A stretch of 7,213 bases of DNA from positions 1 through 7,213 of the forward strand of contig CALFJF010000036.1 in the NCBI GenBank assembly GCA_937877535.1. Reading direction: 5' to 3'. Shown one piece after another: positions 1 to 6,156 of the stretch. The stretch is from an uncultured Treponema sp. GTDB taxonomy: Bacteria > Spirochaetota > Spirochaetia > Treponematales > Treponemataceae. A program made the translations under genes and the position numbers. Within the stretch, counting starts at the first letter, position 1. The number at the start of each line of letters is the position of its first letter. The notes below the pieces were generated by a model. That model saw only the letters and a list, made by a program, of their open reading frames with translations, did not search any database and was not told where the DNA came from.

Positions 1-1419
1 TCGCTCGTCACGCGCGAACTCATTGCCGACAGCGTTGAGTGCGTGGCAAAGGCGCACCAGTTTGACGCGCTCGTCATGATTCCGAACTGCGACAAAATCG
101 TTCCGGGAATGCTCATGGCGGCGGCGAGGCTCGACTTGCCAACGGTTTTTGTCTCAGGCGGGCCTATGATGCCAGGTCACTTGCCCGGAAATGACGCTTC
201 AAATCCTTATTCTGGGAAAAATCTTTCTTTGACCGATATGTTCGAGGCGGTCGGCGGCGTTGCGGTCGGTCGCGTTACCGAAGAGCAGCTTCACGAAATG
301 GAAAATTACGCTTGTCCTGGCTGCGGCGCGTGTTCAGGAATGTTCACCGCAAATTCTATGAACTGTCTCACTGAGGTTTTGGGATTGGGCTTGCCCGGAA
401 ACGGCACGATTCCTGCGGTCACAGGGCGGCGAATCCAGCTCGCCAAACACGCGGGCATGGCGGTCATGGATTTGTACAAAAAAGGAATCACCGCGCGAAA
501 GATGATGACGAAAGAGCATTTTGAGAACGGGCTTGCCGCCGACATGGCGCTCGGCTGCTCAAGCAACACGATGCTCCATCTTCCGGCAATTGCGCACGAG
601 GCGGGAATTGAAATCGATTTGCACGAAGTGAACGAAATCTCGAACCGCACCCCGAATCTCTGCCATCTCGCTCCCGCAGGTCACACTTTCATGTGCGAGC
701 TTGACGACGCGGGCGGCGTTCAGGCGGTTCTGGCGGAACTTGCAAAAAAGAATCTTATCAATACTTCTCTCATCACGGCAACGGGAAAGACAATCGCAGA
801 GAATATCGCGGGCGTGAAAAACCGAAACCCTGAAATCCTGCGTCCGATTGAAAATCCTTATTCTGACAACGGCGGAATTGCGATTCTGTTCGGAAATCTC
901 GCTCCAAACGGCACAGTCGTAAAGCGAAGCGCGTGTGCAAAAGAACTCATGCTTCACACGGGACCTGCCCGCGTGTTCAACGACGAGAGCGAGGCAATGG
1001 AAGCCGTTCAGAAAGCGCAGATTAAGCCGGGCGATGTCGTGGTCATCCGCTACGAAGGTCCGAAAGGCGGCCCTGGTATGCGAGAAATGCTCGCCGTCAC
1101 AGCGGCTCTTGCCGGTCAGGGCTTGGATAAGCAGGTCGCGCTCATCACCGACGGTCGCTTCTCTGGAGCAACGCGCGGGGCTTCTCTTGGTCACTGCTCG
1201 CCAGAAGCGGCGGTTGGAGGTCCGATTGCGCTCGTTCAGGAAGGCGACAAAATCACGCTCGACATCAACAATTACAAGATTCACCTCGATGTAAGCGATG
1301 AAGAACTTGCGAAACGAAAGGCAAAATGGGTCGCCCCAGAACCGAAAGTAAAGACTGGCTATCTTGCGCGCTACGCGAAGCTCGTTTCTTCTGCGGACAA
1401 AGGCGCGATTTTGGAATAG
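1..1419 (+). CDS. ilvD: Dihydroxy-acid dehydratase, 5'-truncated by window edge
   Basis: IlvD dehydrates 2,3-dihydroxy-isovalerate and 2,3-dihydroxy-3-methylvalerate to the 2-keto acids of valine and isoleucine synthesis, in the cytoplasm, using an Fe-S cluster and Mg2+. The frame is open from base 1 and ends with TAG at 1417-1419, giving 472 visible residues. Compared with the usual length of about 555-615, some 80 or more N-terminal residues, including the first cluster cysteine, lie upstream. A GTG at 43 is internal, because the family motif RELIADSVE is read through before it. Visible signatures are PNCDKIVPGM (cluster Cys codon 88-90, and the Lys at 94-96 that is carbamylated in the family), CPGCGACSGMF (third cluster Cys codon 331-333), GPKGGPGM, and TDGRFSGA near 1147-1167, whose Ser (1162-1164) is the proposed catalytic base. 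No key residue is missing in the visible part. The motifs are IlvD-type rather than Edd-type. The gene reads into a strong terminator and has no co-directional neighbour before it. Confidence 0.97.
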   Translation, partial: SLVTRELIADSVECVAKAHQFDALVMIPNCDKIVPGMLMAAARLDLPTVFVSGGPMMPGHLPGNDASNPYSGKNLSLTDMFEAVGGVAVGRVTEEQLHEMENYACPGCGACSGMFTANSMNCLTEVLGLGLPGNGTIPAVTGRRIQLAKHAGMAVMDLYKKGITARKMMTKEHFENGLAADMALGCSSNTMLHLPAIAHEAGIEIDLHEVNEISNRTPNLCHLAPAGHTFMCELDDAGGVQAVLAELAKKNLINTSLITATGKTIAENIAGVKNRNPEILRPIENPYSDNGGIAILFGNLAPNGTVVKRSACAKELMLHTGPARVFNDESEAMEAVQKAQIKPGDVVVIRYEGPKGGPGMREMLAVTAALAGQGLDKQVALITDGRFSGATRGASLGHCSPEAAVGGPIALVQEGDKITLDINNYKIHLDVSDEELAKRKAKWVAPEPKVKTGYLARYAKLVSSADKGAILE

Positions 1420-1432
1420 AAAGAAGATTTTA

Positions 1433-1474
1433 CTCAATCAACCGTTCAAAAACGAGTGTTGAGCGTTGATTGAG
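1433..1474 (+). other. Long bulged stem-loop just after ilvD
   Basis: Perfect 10-bp arms CTCAATCAAC (1433-1442) and GTTGATTGAG (1465-1474) enclose a second stem, GTTCAA (1444-1449) with TTGAGC (1459-1464, one G-U pair), separated by a bulged C at 1443 and closed by a 9-nt loop. It begins 13 nt after the ilvD stop. No U-tract follows on either strand, so it is not a standard intrinsic terminator. It may protect or define the ilvD mRNA 3' end upstream of the real terminator. Confidence 0.6.
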
Positions 1475-1475
1475 C

Positions 1476-1504
1476 AAAATCAAAATCGACTCCATTTTGT
1501 TTTT
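1476..1504 (+). terminator. Weak A/T-only hairpin with T5, possible accessory terminator
   Basis: CAAAAT (1481-1486) pairs with ATTTTG (1494-1499) across a 7-nt loop. After one T-T mismatch, AAAA (1476-1479) pairs with TTTT (1501-1504). The stem is almost entirely A-T and the T-run is short and partly inside the stem, so it is a poor terminator. It is listed because it sits between the large stem-loop and the strong terminator. Confidence 0.25.
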
Positions 1505-1525
1505 AACGCAATTTACAAAAAGACT

Positions 1526-1561
1526 TGTTCGGAAACCGTTTTCGTTTCCGAACATTTTTTT
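1526..1561 (+). terminator. Intrinsic terminator of ilvD
   Basis: Perfect 11-bp stem TGTTCGGAAAC (1526-1536) with GTTTCCGAACA (1544-1554), 7-nt loop, followed at once by seven T (1555-1561). It lies about 106 nt after the ilvD stop. On the other strand the same stem is followed by AGTCTTTTT, so it may also stop transcripts of the convergent XRE gene, less efficiently. Confidence 0.93.
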
Positions 1562-1601
1562 GAGAACACGATTTTTCGCAAAATCCACAAAAAAAAACGC
1601 T

Positions 1602-1931
1602 TTACCGCTCGATTTTGTATTTGGGAGCAATTTGCGAACTTTGAAGCACGGCAAGCATTTTGCGCCCCGTTTCATCAAGATTTTGTTCGCTTATGACGCG
1701 CACGGAATTTTGTTCGTCGATAAAAAATCGATACACCTCCACAAAAAGCACCTCGGAAATTTTTTCAAGCGTGTCAAACGACGGATTCATTTTTCCAAGT
1801 TCGTAGCGACTTATCACTTGATTTGAAACGCCAACTCTCTCCGCCAATTCCTCCTGCGTGAGTTTTTTTTCAGTTCTAAAACGCCTAAGATTCCTTGAAA
1901 ATATTGCGCTGATTCGATTATTTTCTGCCAT
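1602..1931 (-). CDS. XRE-family helix-turn-helix transcriptional regulator
   Basis: This is a 109-residue cytoplasmic protein with one HTH_3 (Cro/C1-type) domain at about residues 14-68. Helix 2 starts at LTQEELAERVGV, the recognition helix is SNQVISRYELG, and the domain ends with NPSFDTLEKISEVL and the VYRFF tail usual in this family. The last 35 or so residues are charged and of no recognised fold. The ATG at 1931 is chosen because family similarity begins close to it; an in-frame TTG at 1985 would add 18 basic residues without a clear reason. The bases before the ATG (TTTTTTGGA) give no properly spaced ribosome binding site. The gene is convergent with ilvD and divergent from ispG (133-nt gap containing two palindromes), so autoregulation is plausible. 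Its target is not shown by the sequence. It could be a lone antitoxin-type regulator, but no toxin gene adjoins it. Confidence 0.85.
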   Translation of the reverse strand: MAENNRISAIFSRNLRRFRTEKKLTQEELAERVGVSNQVISRYELGKMNPSFDTLEKISEVLFVEVYRFFIDEQNSVRVISEQNLDETGRKMLAVLQSSQIAPKYKIER

Positions 1932-1996
1932 TCCAAAAAATTTACAATTTTGCTTTCTTTTTCTTACAGAAATTTTTACTATCAATTTTTTACGAT

Positions 1997-2010
1997 TTTT
2001 AGAACTAAAA
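1997..2010. promoter_or_regulatory. Palindrome, candidate operator for the XRE regulator
   Basis: TTTTAGAACTAAAA is a perfect 6-bp inverted repeat with a 2-nt centre in the gap between the divergent XRE and ispG genes. Ten bases of it (TTTTAGAACT) recur in inverted orientation at 1872-1881, inside the XRE gene. Size and symmetry suit an XRE dimer, but A/T-rich palindromes arise easily by chance. Confidence 0.35.
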
Positions 2011-2025
2011 GTATCAAAACAGCGC

Positions 2026-2038
2026 GATTTTCAAAATC
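2026..2038. promoter_or_regulatory. Palindrome overlapping the ispG -35 region
   Basis: GATTTTCAAAATC is a perfect 6-bp inverted repeat around one C. It covers the best -35 candidate of ispG (TTTTCA, 2028-2033), so a bound protein would block that promoter. It differs in sequence from the 1997-2010 palindrome. The binding role is inference. Confidence 0.3.
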
Positions 2039-2057
2039 AAATACGGCGTGATATACT
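2028..2057 (+). promoter_or_regulatory. ispG promoter with -10 abutting the start codon
   Basis: The -10 TATACT (2052-2057) is preceded, at an 18-bp spacing, by a modest -35 TTTTCA (2028-2033, 4 of 6 matches to TTGACA). Only seven bases separate the -10 from the ATG at 2065, so the expected transcription start is at 2064 or 2065. There is no Shine-Dalgarno sequence before the ATG, which fits a leaderless mRNA. Confidence 0.6.
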
Positions 2058-2064
2058 TTTTTCT

Positions 2065-3168
2065 ATGGAAAAGAAATTTTTTGCTCCGCGAGAAGTCGTT
2101 GTCGGCGGATTTGGGAATGTTGATAAAATCATCGTGGGCGGCGAAAATCCCGTCACGATTCAGACGATGTGGAAAGAAGGAATCGTCGGCGTAAAGGATA
2201 ATCCCCAAAAACTTGAGGAAATTCGGAACAAAATCGCCTCTCTCAAGATGCTTGGCTGCGACATCATCCGCTTTGCCGTTCCCGACATGGAAAGCGCGGA
2301 AAGTTTCATCGAAATCTGCAAGGCGACGAGTATGCCGCTCGTAGCTGACATTCACTTTGACTATCGCCTTGCGCTTAAATGCCTTGAAGGACCTGTCGCT
2401 GCAATCAGAATCAATCCTGGGAATATCGGAAGCCGAGACCGTGTTGAAGCGGTGGTGAACGGCTGTCGCGAGAAGGGAGTTGCAATAAGAATTGGCGTGA
2501 ATTCGGGAAGTCTTCCGCATGACTTACGCGAAAAGGTTGAGAGTGGCGAGATGAGCCGTGCCGTGGCTTTGAGCGAGACTGCCGCGCGGGAATGTGCCGT
2601 GTTCGACGAGCTTGATTTCAATCAGTTCGTGGTGAGCATGAAGGCAAGCTCTGTCGCCGAGACCATCGAAGCGAACGAGGATTTTGCCTCAAAGTACGAC
2701 ATTCCGCTTCATGTGGGCGTGACGGAGGCGGGCCCCTTGATTACGGGAGTCGTCAAGTCAACGCTCGCGTTCAGCCATTTGCTCCGCGAGGGAATCGGCT
2801 CGACTATTCGAGTTTCGCTTTCTTCATCGCCAGAAAATGAAGTCATCACGGGTCTGGAGATTTTGCGCGAGTGCGGGAAGCGAAGCGGCGGAGTCACGCT
2901 CGTGAGCTGTCCCCGTTGCGGAAGGCAGGGCTTTGATGTCCACTCATTTATGAACCGCTGGCAGAACAGGCTTCTTTCAATGAAAAAAAATATTACGGTC
3001 GCGGTCATGGGCTGCGTGGTGAACGGCCCCGGCGAGGGAAAGCACGCCGACATCGGGATTGCAGGCGCGGGCGGAAAGGCGATTATCTTTCGCAAGGGAA
3101 AAATAGTCCGCACAGTTGACGAGAAAAATGCCGATAATGAATTTGAGAAGGAATTACAAAGTCTATGA
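2065..3168 (+). CDS. ispG: 4-hydroxy-3-methylbut-2-enyl diphosphate synthase
   Basis: IspG (GcpE) reductively opens the cyclic diphosphate MEcPP to HMBPP, the penultimate step of the MEP isoprenoid pathway, in the cytoplasm. It uses a [4Fe-4S] cluster and electrons from ferredoxin or flavodoxin. The protein has 367 residues (E. coli 372). The N-terminal TIM-barrel part shows TIQTMW, PLVADIHFDYRLAL, RINPGNIG and IRIGVNSGSL; the C-terminal cluster domain shows SCPRCGRQ (Cys282, Cys285) and GCVVNGPGE (Cys317, Glu324). These four cluster ligands keep the spacing of the E. coli set. The frame stays open upstream to 1858, antisense to the XRE gene, but similarity starts at the ATG at 2065 (MEKKFFAPREVVVGG) and the -10 lies just before it. 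It is the first gene of an operon whose second gene starts inside its stop codon. Confidence 0.97.
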   Translation: MEKKFFAPREVVVGGFGNVDKIIVGGENPVTIQTMWKEGIVGVKDNPQKLEEIRNKIASLKMLGCDIIRFAVPDMESAESFIEICKATSMPLVADIHFDYRLALKCLEGPVAAIRINPGNIGSRDRVEAVVNGCREKGVAIRIGVNSGSLPHDLREKVESGEMSRAVALSETAARECAVFDELDFNQFVVSMKASSVAETIEANEDFASKYDIPLHVGVTEAGPLITGVVKSTLAFSHLLREGIGSTIRVSLSSSPENEVITGLEILRECGKRSGGVTLVSCPRCGRQGFDVHSFMNRWQNRLLSMKKNITVAVMGCVVNGPGEGKHADIGIAGAGGKAIIFRKGKIVRTVDEKNADNEFEKELQSL

Positions 3169-4358
3169 GGATTTTCAAAAAAACGGCAACCGTTTGCACA
3201 ATCTCACTTGCATTTTTTTCGATTTGCGCTCAAAGCGTACCAAAAAGACCAGAAACAGGCGAAGTTTCGTGGCGACTTCTTGAAAATGCGCAAGTTTTTT
3301 ATGACGCATCTCAATACGGCGAAGCCATGAATATGGCAAATCGAGCAAAGGATAGCAGAAAAGCAGAAATCGACTGGGAAGTTTTTATTCTTGAAAGCGC
3401 ACTCGCTCCTCTTGAAGTGCGACGCGCGGGAGATGACTTCAACGAAGTTCTAAAAGTTTTGAAAAATCGCGATGAACACGAAGCAATTTCTCTCATAGAC
3501 CGCTATTTGAAATTGTATGGTGAACATTTTTTTGACAGTTCGGTTCAAAAAATGGTCGATTGGGTAAAATCAAAAAGCGTTTATCCAGAGGCGGATTTTT
3601 TAATTGGAAAAATCTACCAACTCGAAGGCGAATACCCTATGGCATATACGTTCTACGAAAAGGCTCGGCGGGAGCGAGAATTTTTGGATATTCCTGGAAC
3701 GCAATACGAAATTTTGTACGCAATGGTGAATCTTGCGCGGGAATCTGGAAACGCCGAAGATTACGAGCAAGCCCTCCGACTCGTTCTTGATAGCGACGGA
3801 CGGATTTTGAGTGCGGGCAAAAACAAGAATTTTAGCGCGGCGGAAGATTACGAGCAGGCACTTCTTTTGATTTTGGACAACGACGGAAAATACAAAGACG
3901 ACGTTTTCAAAAGCGCGTTCTTAAAAATTCTTGACGCGGACAAAGAAAGCGACGCTGACCGTTTTTTCAAACTTTTTAGAGCGGACACAACAGGTTCTCT
4001 CACCGCGCTTTACGAACTCGGAAATGCGTATCAGGCGCGCGGAAAAACGCAAAAAGCGCTTGAATGTTCAGCCCTCGGCTCAATCGAAGCGTTTACGCAC
4101 ATTTTTGAAACGTTGAGCGAGCGCGACACGGATTTTGAATTTCAATCGTATACAAACTTTCTTGAAGAATGTGGAAAATACAACGACATCATAGAATGGG
4201 GCGAAAAAAATCACGTGTGGGAGTTGATGTTTCAACTTGCAGACAGACTTAACGAACGCGGAAAAAAGAAAATCGCGCAGAGTTTTTTTGAAAAAATGGC
4301 AAAAGCAATGCCAATCGAATATTGGAAAGCCGAAGCCGCAAACAAAATCAAAAGGTAG
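3165..4358 (+). CDS. Exported TPR-type repeat protein of unknown function
   Basis: This is a 397-residue protein of unidentified role. Residues 1-24 form a signal peptide: basic MRIFKK, then a hydrophobic stretch to FFSICAQS. The likely signal peptidase I site follows ICA (residue 22). Cys21 does not sit in a normal lipobox, since Ile precedes it, so a lipoprotein is possible but less likely. The mature part is charged, helical and TPR-like, with helix pairs such as ADFLIGKIYQLEGEYPMAYTFYEKA and ALYELGNAYQARGKTQKAL. Residues 197-213 and 226-242 are near-copies (both begin AEDYEQAL) at a 29-residue period. A periplasmic or membrane-side scaffold is the natural inference. The ATG overlaps the ispG stop (ATGA), with GAGAAGGA 12 nt upstream, so the two genes are probably co-transcribed and translationally coupled. 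The 3' end overlaps that of convergent cobU by 11 nt. Confidence 0.85.
   Translation: MRIFKKTATVCTISLAFFSICAQSVPKRPETGEVSWRLLENAQVFYDASQYGEAMNMANRAKDSRKAEIDWEVFILESALAPLEVRRAGDDFNEVLKVLKNRDEHEAISLIDRYLKLYGEHFFDSSVQKMVDWVKSKSVYPEADFLIGKIYQLEGEYPMAYTFYEKARREREFLDIPGTQYEILYAMVNLARESGNAEDYEQALRLVLDSDGRILSAGKNKNFSAAEDYEQALLLILDNDGKYKDDVFKSAFLKILDADKESDADRFFKLFRADTTGSLTALYELGNAYQARGKTQKALECSALGSIEAFTHIFETLSERDTDFEFQSYTNFLEECGKYNDIIEWGEKNHVWELMFQLADRLNERGKKKIAQSFFEKMAKAMPIEYWKAEAANKIKR
3753..3926 (+). repeat. 29-codon tandem duplication inside the TPR gene
   Basis: Two 87-nt units (3753-3839 and 3840-3926) both begin with codons for AEDYEQAL; the first 17 residues match at 13 positions, with conservative changes at most others (LVLDSDGR against LILDNDGK). 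The remaining 12 residues of each unit have diverged. Codons have also drifted, so the duplication is not very recent, or the similarity is kept by selection. Confidence 0.7.
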
Positions 4359-4995
4359 ATTTCAAAAAAGAATCAAACGGTGGTTTTTGCGAATGAAAAA
4401 CCGCCGTTTTTTTTGCCTCGTCATTCAATGCAACGGGAATGCCTGCAATAACGAACACGCTTTGGTGCGAAAGAGAAGCAATAAACGCATTTACGCGCGA
4501 AAGAGCCGAAAGATATGACAAAATTGGAGGATTTTTTGCGGACATCTCAAGAGAAACTTCATTTGAAACAAAAATCGTGTTCGCGCTCCACTTTGCGACC
4601 AATTCGATGAGCGAAATCGATTTTTCGACCGCTTCGCTTTCGGTTAAAACGCCGTCTTTTTGAAACATCGCGCGAGCAACAAGATTTCCAACGTCTTCAA
4701 AAAGAACTGTAGAAAAAGGCGAAAACACCTCCTCAAAAGAAAGTTCCGCCCCGAACTGTGAGCAAAAAGAAAAAGACGGAAACAGCGACGAAAGTTCCAC
4801 CGTAAAAAAGCCCTTCCCTTTTCGCATATTTTGATGACGCGCAATTCGCTCCGCGCTGTCGCCGCCCGAATCCGAGTCGAGCGTTGCAAAATAGACGAGT
4901 TTTGATTGCGCATTTTTTTTTGAAAGCGAAACCGAAACCGATTCAGCAAACGCGCTTTTTCCGCTCGCGCTTCCTCCAAGAACAAACACATTCAT
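4348..4995 (-). CDS. cobU: Adenosylcobinamide kinase / guanylyltransferase, divergent
   Basis: CobU phosphorylates adenosylcobinamide and then transfers GMP to give adenosylcobinamide-GDP, the substrate for lower-ligand joining in cobalamin synthesis and salvage; it is cytoplasmic. The 215-residue protein has a P-loop GGSASGKS (7-14), YFATLDSDS, and ERIARHQNMR, where His54 matches the guanylylated His of Salmonella CobU. It also has VLFEDVGNLV (97-106) in the Walker B region, VSNEV (143-147), RVN (167-169) and the terminal FVIAGIPV strand. The segment usually reading GxGIVP after NEV is SLEMSA here, and the RDxxGRxNQ region is only partly kept. A tail of about 27 residues follows GIPV, beyond the usual end of the family, and is partly encoded by the opposing terminator hairpin. 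The ATG overlaps the cobT stop (ATGA), indicating coupled translation. The general family is secure; full two-step activity is less so. Confidence 0.88.
   Translation of the reverse strand: MNVFVLGGSASGKSAFAESVSVSLSKKNAQSKLVYFATLDSDSGGDSAERIARHQNMRKGKGFFTVELSSLFPSFSFCSQFGAELSFEEVFSPFSTVLFEDVGNLVARAMFQKDGVLTESEAVEKSISLIELVAKWSANTIFVSNEVSLEMSAKNPPILSYLSALSRVNAFIASLSHQSVFVIAGIPVALNDEAKKTAVFHSQKPPFDSFLKSTF
4375..4414 (+). terminator. Intrinsic terminator of the ispG-TPR operon, inside cobU
   Basis: AAACGGTGGTTTTT (4375-4388) pairs with AAAAACCGCCGTTT (4396-4409) over 14 bp with one G-U pair and a 7-nt loop, leading into eight T (4407-4414). It starts 17 nt after the TPR gene stop. The DNA is also the coding sequence for about residues 194-207 of the convergent CobU. 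On the cobU strand the hairpin is followed by GATTC and then six T, so it should act mainly on rightward transcription. Confidence 0.9.
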
Positions 4996-6065
4996 AACGC
5001 TTTGTACGGCTCAATGCCGATTTTTTCAAACGACGGAAGCGATTTATAGGCTTCAAGCGCAAGGTCTAAAAGCGGCAAAAGCGAAAGCGCCCCCGTTCCC
5101 TCTCCTAGATGAAATTGTGCGTGAATCGCCGCGTCAAGATTCAAAAACGAAAGCGCGGCAACGCTCGCCTTTTCCGCACTTTCGTGGCTCGCTATCAAAA
5201 ATGAGCGAACGGCAGGGCAAATTTTTACGGCAACAATAGCCGCACATTGCGCAATCAGTCCGTCAACAATAGCCGCATGATTATTTTTTGCCGCGCCAAT
5301 AAAAAATCCTGCCATACCCGCAATGTCAAATCCGCCGAGTTTTGAAAGAGAATCAAGCGCGTCGTCTTTTTGCGGTTTTCTGCGTTCGATTCCGCGACGA
5401 ATAACATCGATTTTATGAAAAAGAGCCGAATCTGAAAGTCCCGCGCCTTTTCCCGTCGTTTCTTTTGGGTCAAGCGAAAGAAACACGGACAAAAGTGCGC
5501 TGCTCGTTGTGGTGTTTCCAATCCCCATTTCGCCCGCCAAAAGAATGTCAAAATCTTTGGAAAGTTTGTCAGCAAGGTCGATTCCGTGCAAAATCGCGTG
5601 CGCACATTCTTCTCGGCTCATCGCGTCTTCCTCCAAAAAATTCCGAGTTCCCCGCCGAACGCAAAGCGAAACGAGATTTTTTGAACTGACCTTTTGAGAA
5701 ACGCCAATATCAACGGGAACGACCTCGCAACGAACAGAGCGAGCGATTGTACACGCACTCGATTTTCCGTCGCAGAGGCTTTTTACAACGGCAGTCGTAA
5801 CGTCCTGCCCACTTTGCGACACGCCCTCGGACACGATTCCGTTATCCGCACAAAAAACGGCAAGTACTCGTCGGTCGATTTTTGGAAAAAGCGACTGAGC
5901 GCAAGAGGCAAGCGTACAAACGTCGGTTTCAAGAACCCCAAGCGCACCGAGCGGTTTTGCAAGCGAATCCCACCTCTTTTGAGCAGACTCAAAAAAAATC
6001 CGCGATGACGGCTCAACAGCAGAAACAATTTCGTCTAAACGCCTTTCATTTGTATTTTTATTCAT
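4992..6065 (-). CDS. cobT: Nicotinate-nucleotide:dimethylbenzimidazole phosphoribosyltransferase
   Basis: CobT moves the phosphoribosyl group of nicotinate mononucleotide onto 5,6-dimethylbenzimidazole (or another base), giving the alpha-ribazole 5'-phosphate that becomes the lower ligand of cobalamin. From the ATG at 6065 it has 357 residues (Salmonella 356). Family blocks in order are LAKPLGALG, ADNGIVSEGVS (73-83), GEMGIGNTTT (178-187), TGKGAGLSD with a following HK, GGFDIAGMAG, SHESAEK (293-299) and LGEGTGA, whose Glu322 matches the catalytic Glu317 of Salmonella. All are intact. A TTG at 6074 could add three residues, but it lies where the promoter predicts non-transcribed DNA, so the ATG is preferred. 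It is first in a cobT-cobU operon. No cobalamin riboswitch fits in front of it, because the predicted leader is about 5 nt. Confidence 0.96.
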   Translation of the reverse strand: MNKNTNERRLDEIVSAVEPSSRIFFESAQKRWDSLAKPLGALGVLETDVCTLASCAQSLFPKIDRRVLAVFCADNGIVSEGVSQSGQDVTTAVVKSLCDGKSSACTIARSVRCEVVPVDIGVSQKVSSKNLVSLCVRRGTRNFLEEDAMSREECAHAILHGIDLADKLSKDFDILLAGEMGIGNTTTSSALLSVFLSLDPKETTGKGAGLSDSALFHKIDVIRRGIERRKPQKDDALDSLSKLGGFDIAGMAGFFIGAAKNNHAAIVDGLIAQCAAIVAVKICPAVRSFLIASHESAEKASVAALSFLNLDAAIHAQFHLGEGTGALSLLPLLDLALEAYKSLPSFEKIGIEPYKAL

Positions 6066-6076
6066 TTTTTGCAACC

Positions 6077-6105
6077 TTTATAACGAGGATTTTGAAATAT
6101 GACAA
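6077..6105 (-). promoter_or_regulatory. cobT promoter, ultra-short leader
   Basis: On the minus strand, -35 TTGTCA (6105-6100, 5 of 6 matches to consensus), a 17-bp spacer and -10 TATAAA (6082-6077, 5 of 6). The expected start is near 6070, about 5 nt before the ATG at 6065. The only Shine-Dalgarno-like string, AAAGG, overlaps the -10 and should not be in the transcript. Confidence 0.65.
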
Positions 6106-6156
6106 CTAATGGGGGAATTTGAGCTAATACTTTGACACGAAGTGGGAGTTTTAATC

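Noticed and set aside
559..1437. Long open frame antisense to ilvD (292 codons)
   Set aside because: It mirrors the codon structure of a securely identified gene, has Arg/Phe/Cys-rich non-family sequence and no promoter or ribosome binding site.
1589..1604. A-run (T9 on the minus strand) after the XRE stop as a terminator
   Set aside because: No stem of more than two or three base pairs precedes the T-run on the minus strand.
1466..1826. Open frames on the plus strand between ilvD and ispG
   Set aside because: They cross the terminator hairpin and run antisense to the XRE gene; the proteins are Phe/Lys-rich and unlike any family.
1602..1931. XRE gene as the HipB partner of the HipA-like kinase
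   Set aside because: They are more than 4 kb apart with two unrelated operons between them, and on opposite strands; hipB normally sits directly before hipA. A distant pairing cannot be excluded but has no support here.
1858..2064. N-terminal extension of ispG from the upstream GTG
   Set aside because: It is antisense to the XRE start region, hydrophobic and Phe-rich, not part of IspG, and it lies upstream of the -10 at 2052-2057.
2014..2520. Antisense frame over ispG (168 codons)
   Set aside because: No recognisable domain, no start signals, and fully covered by a conserved gene on the other strand.
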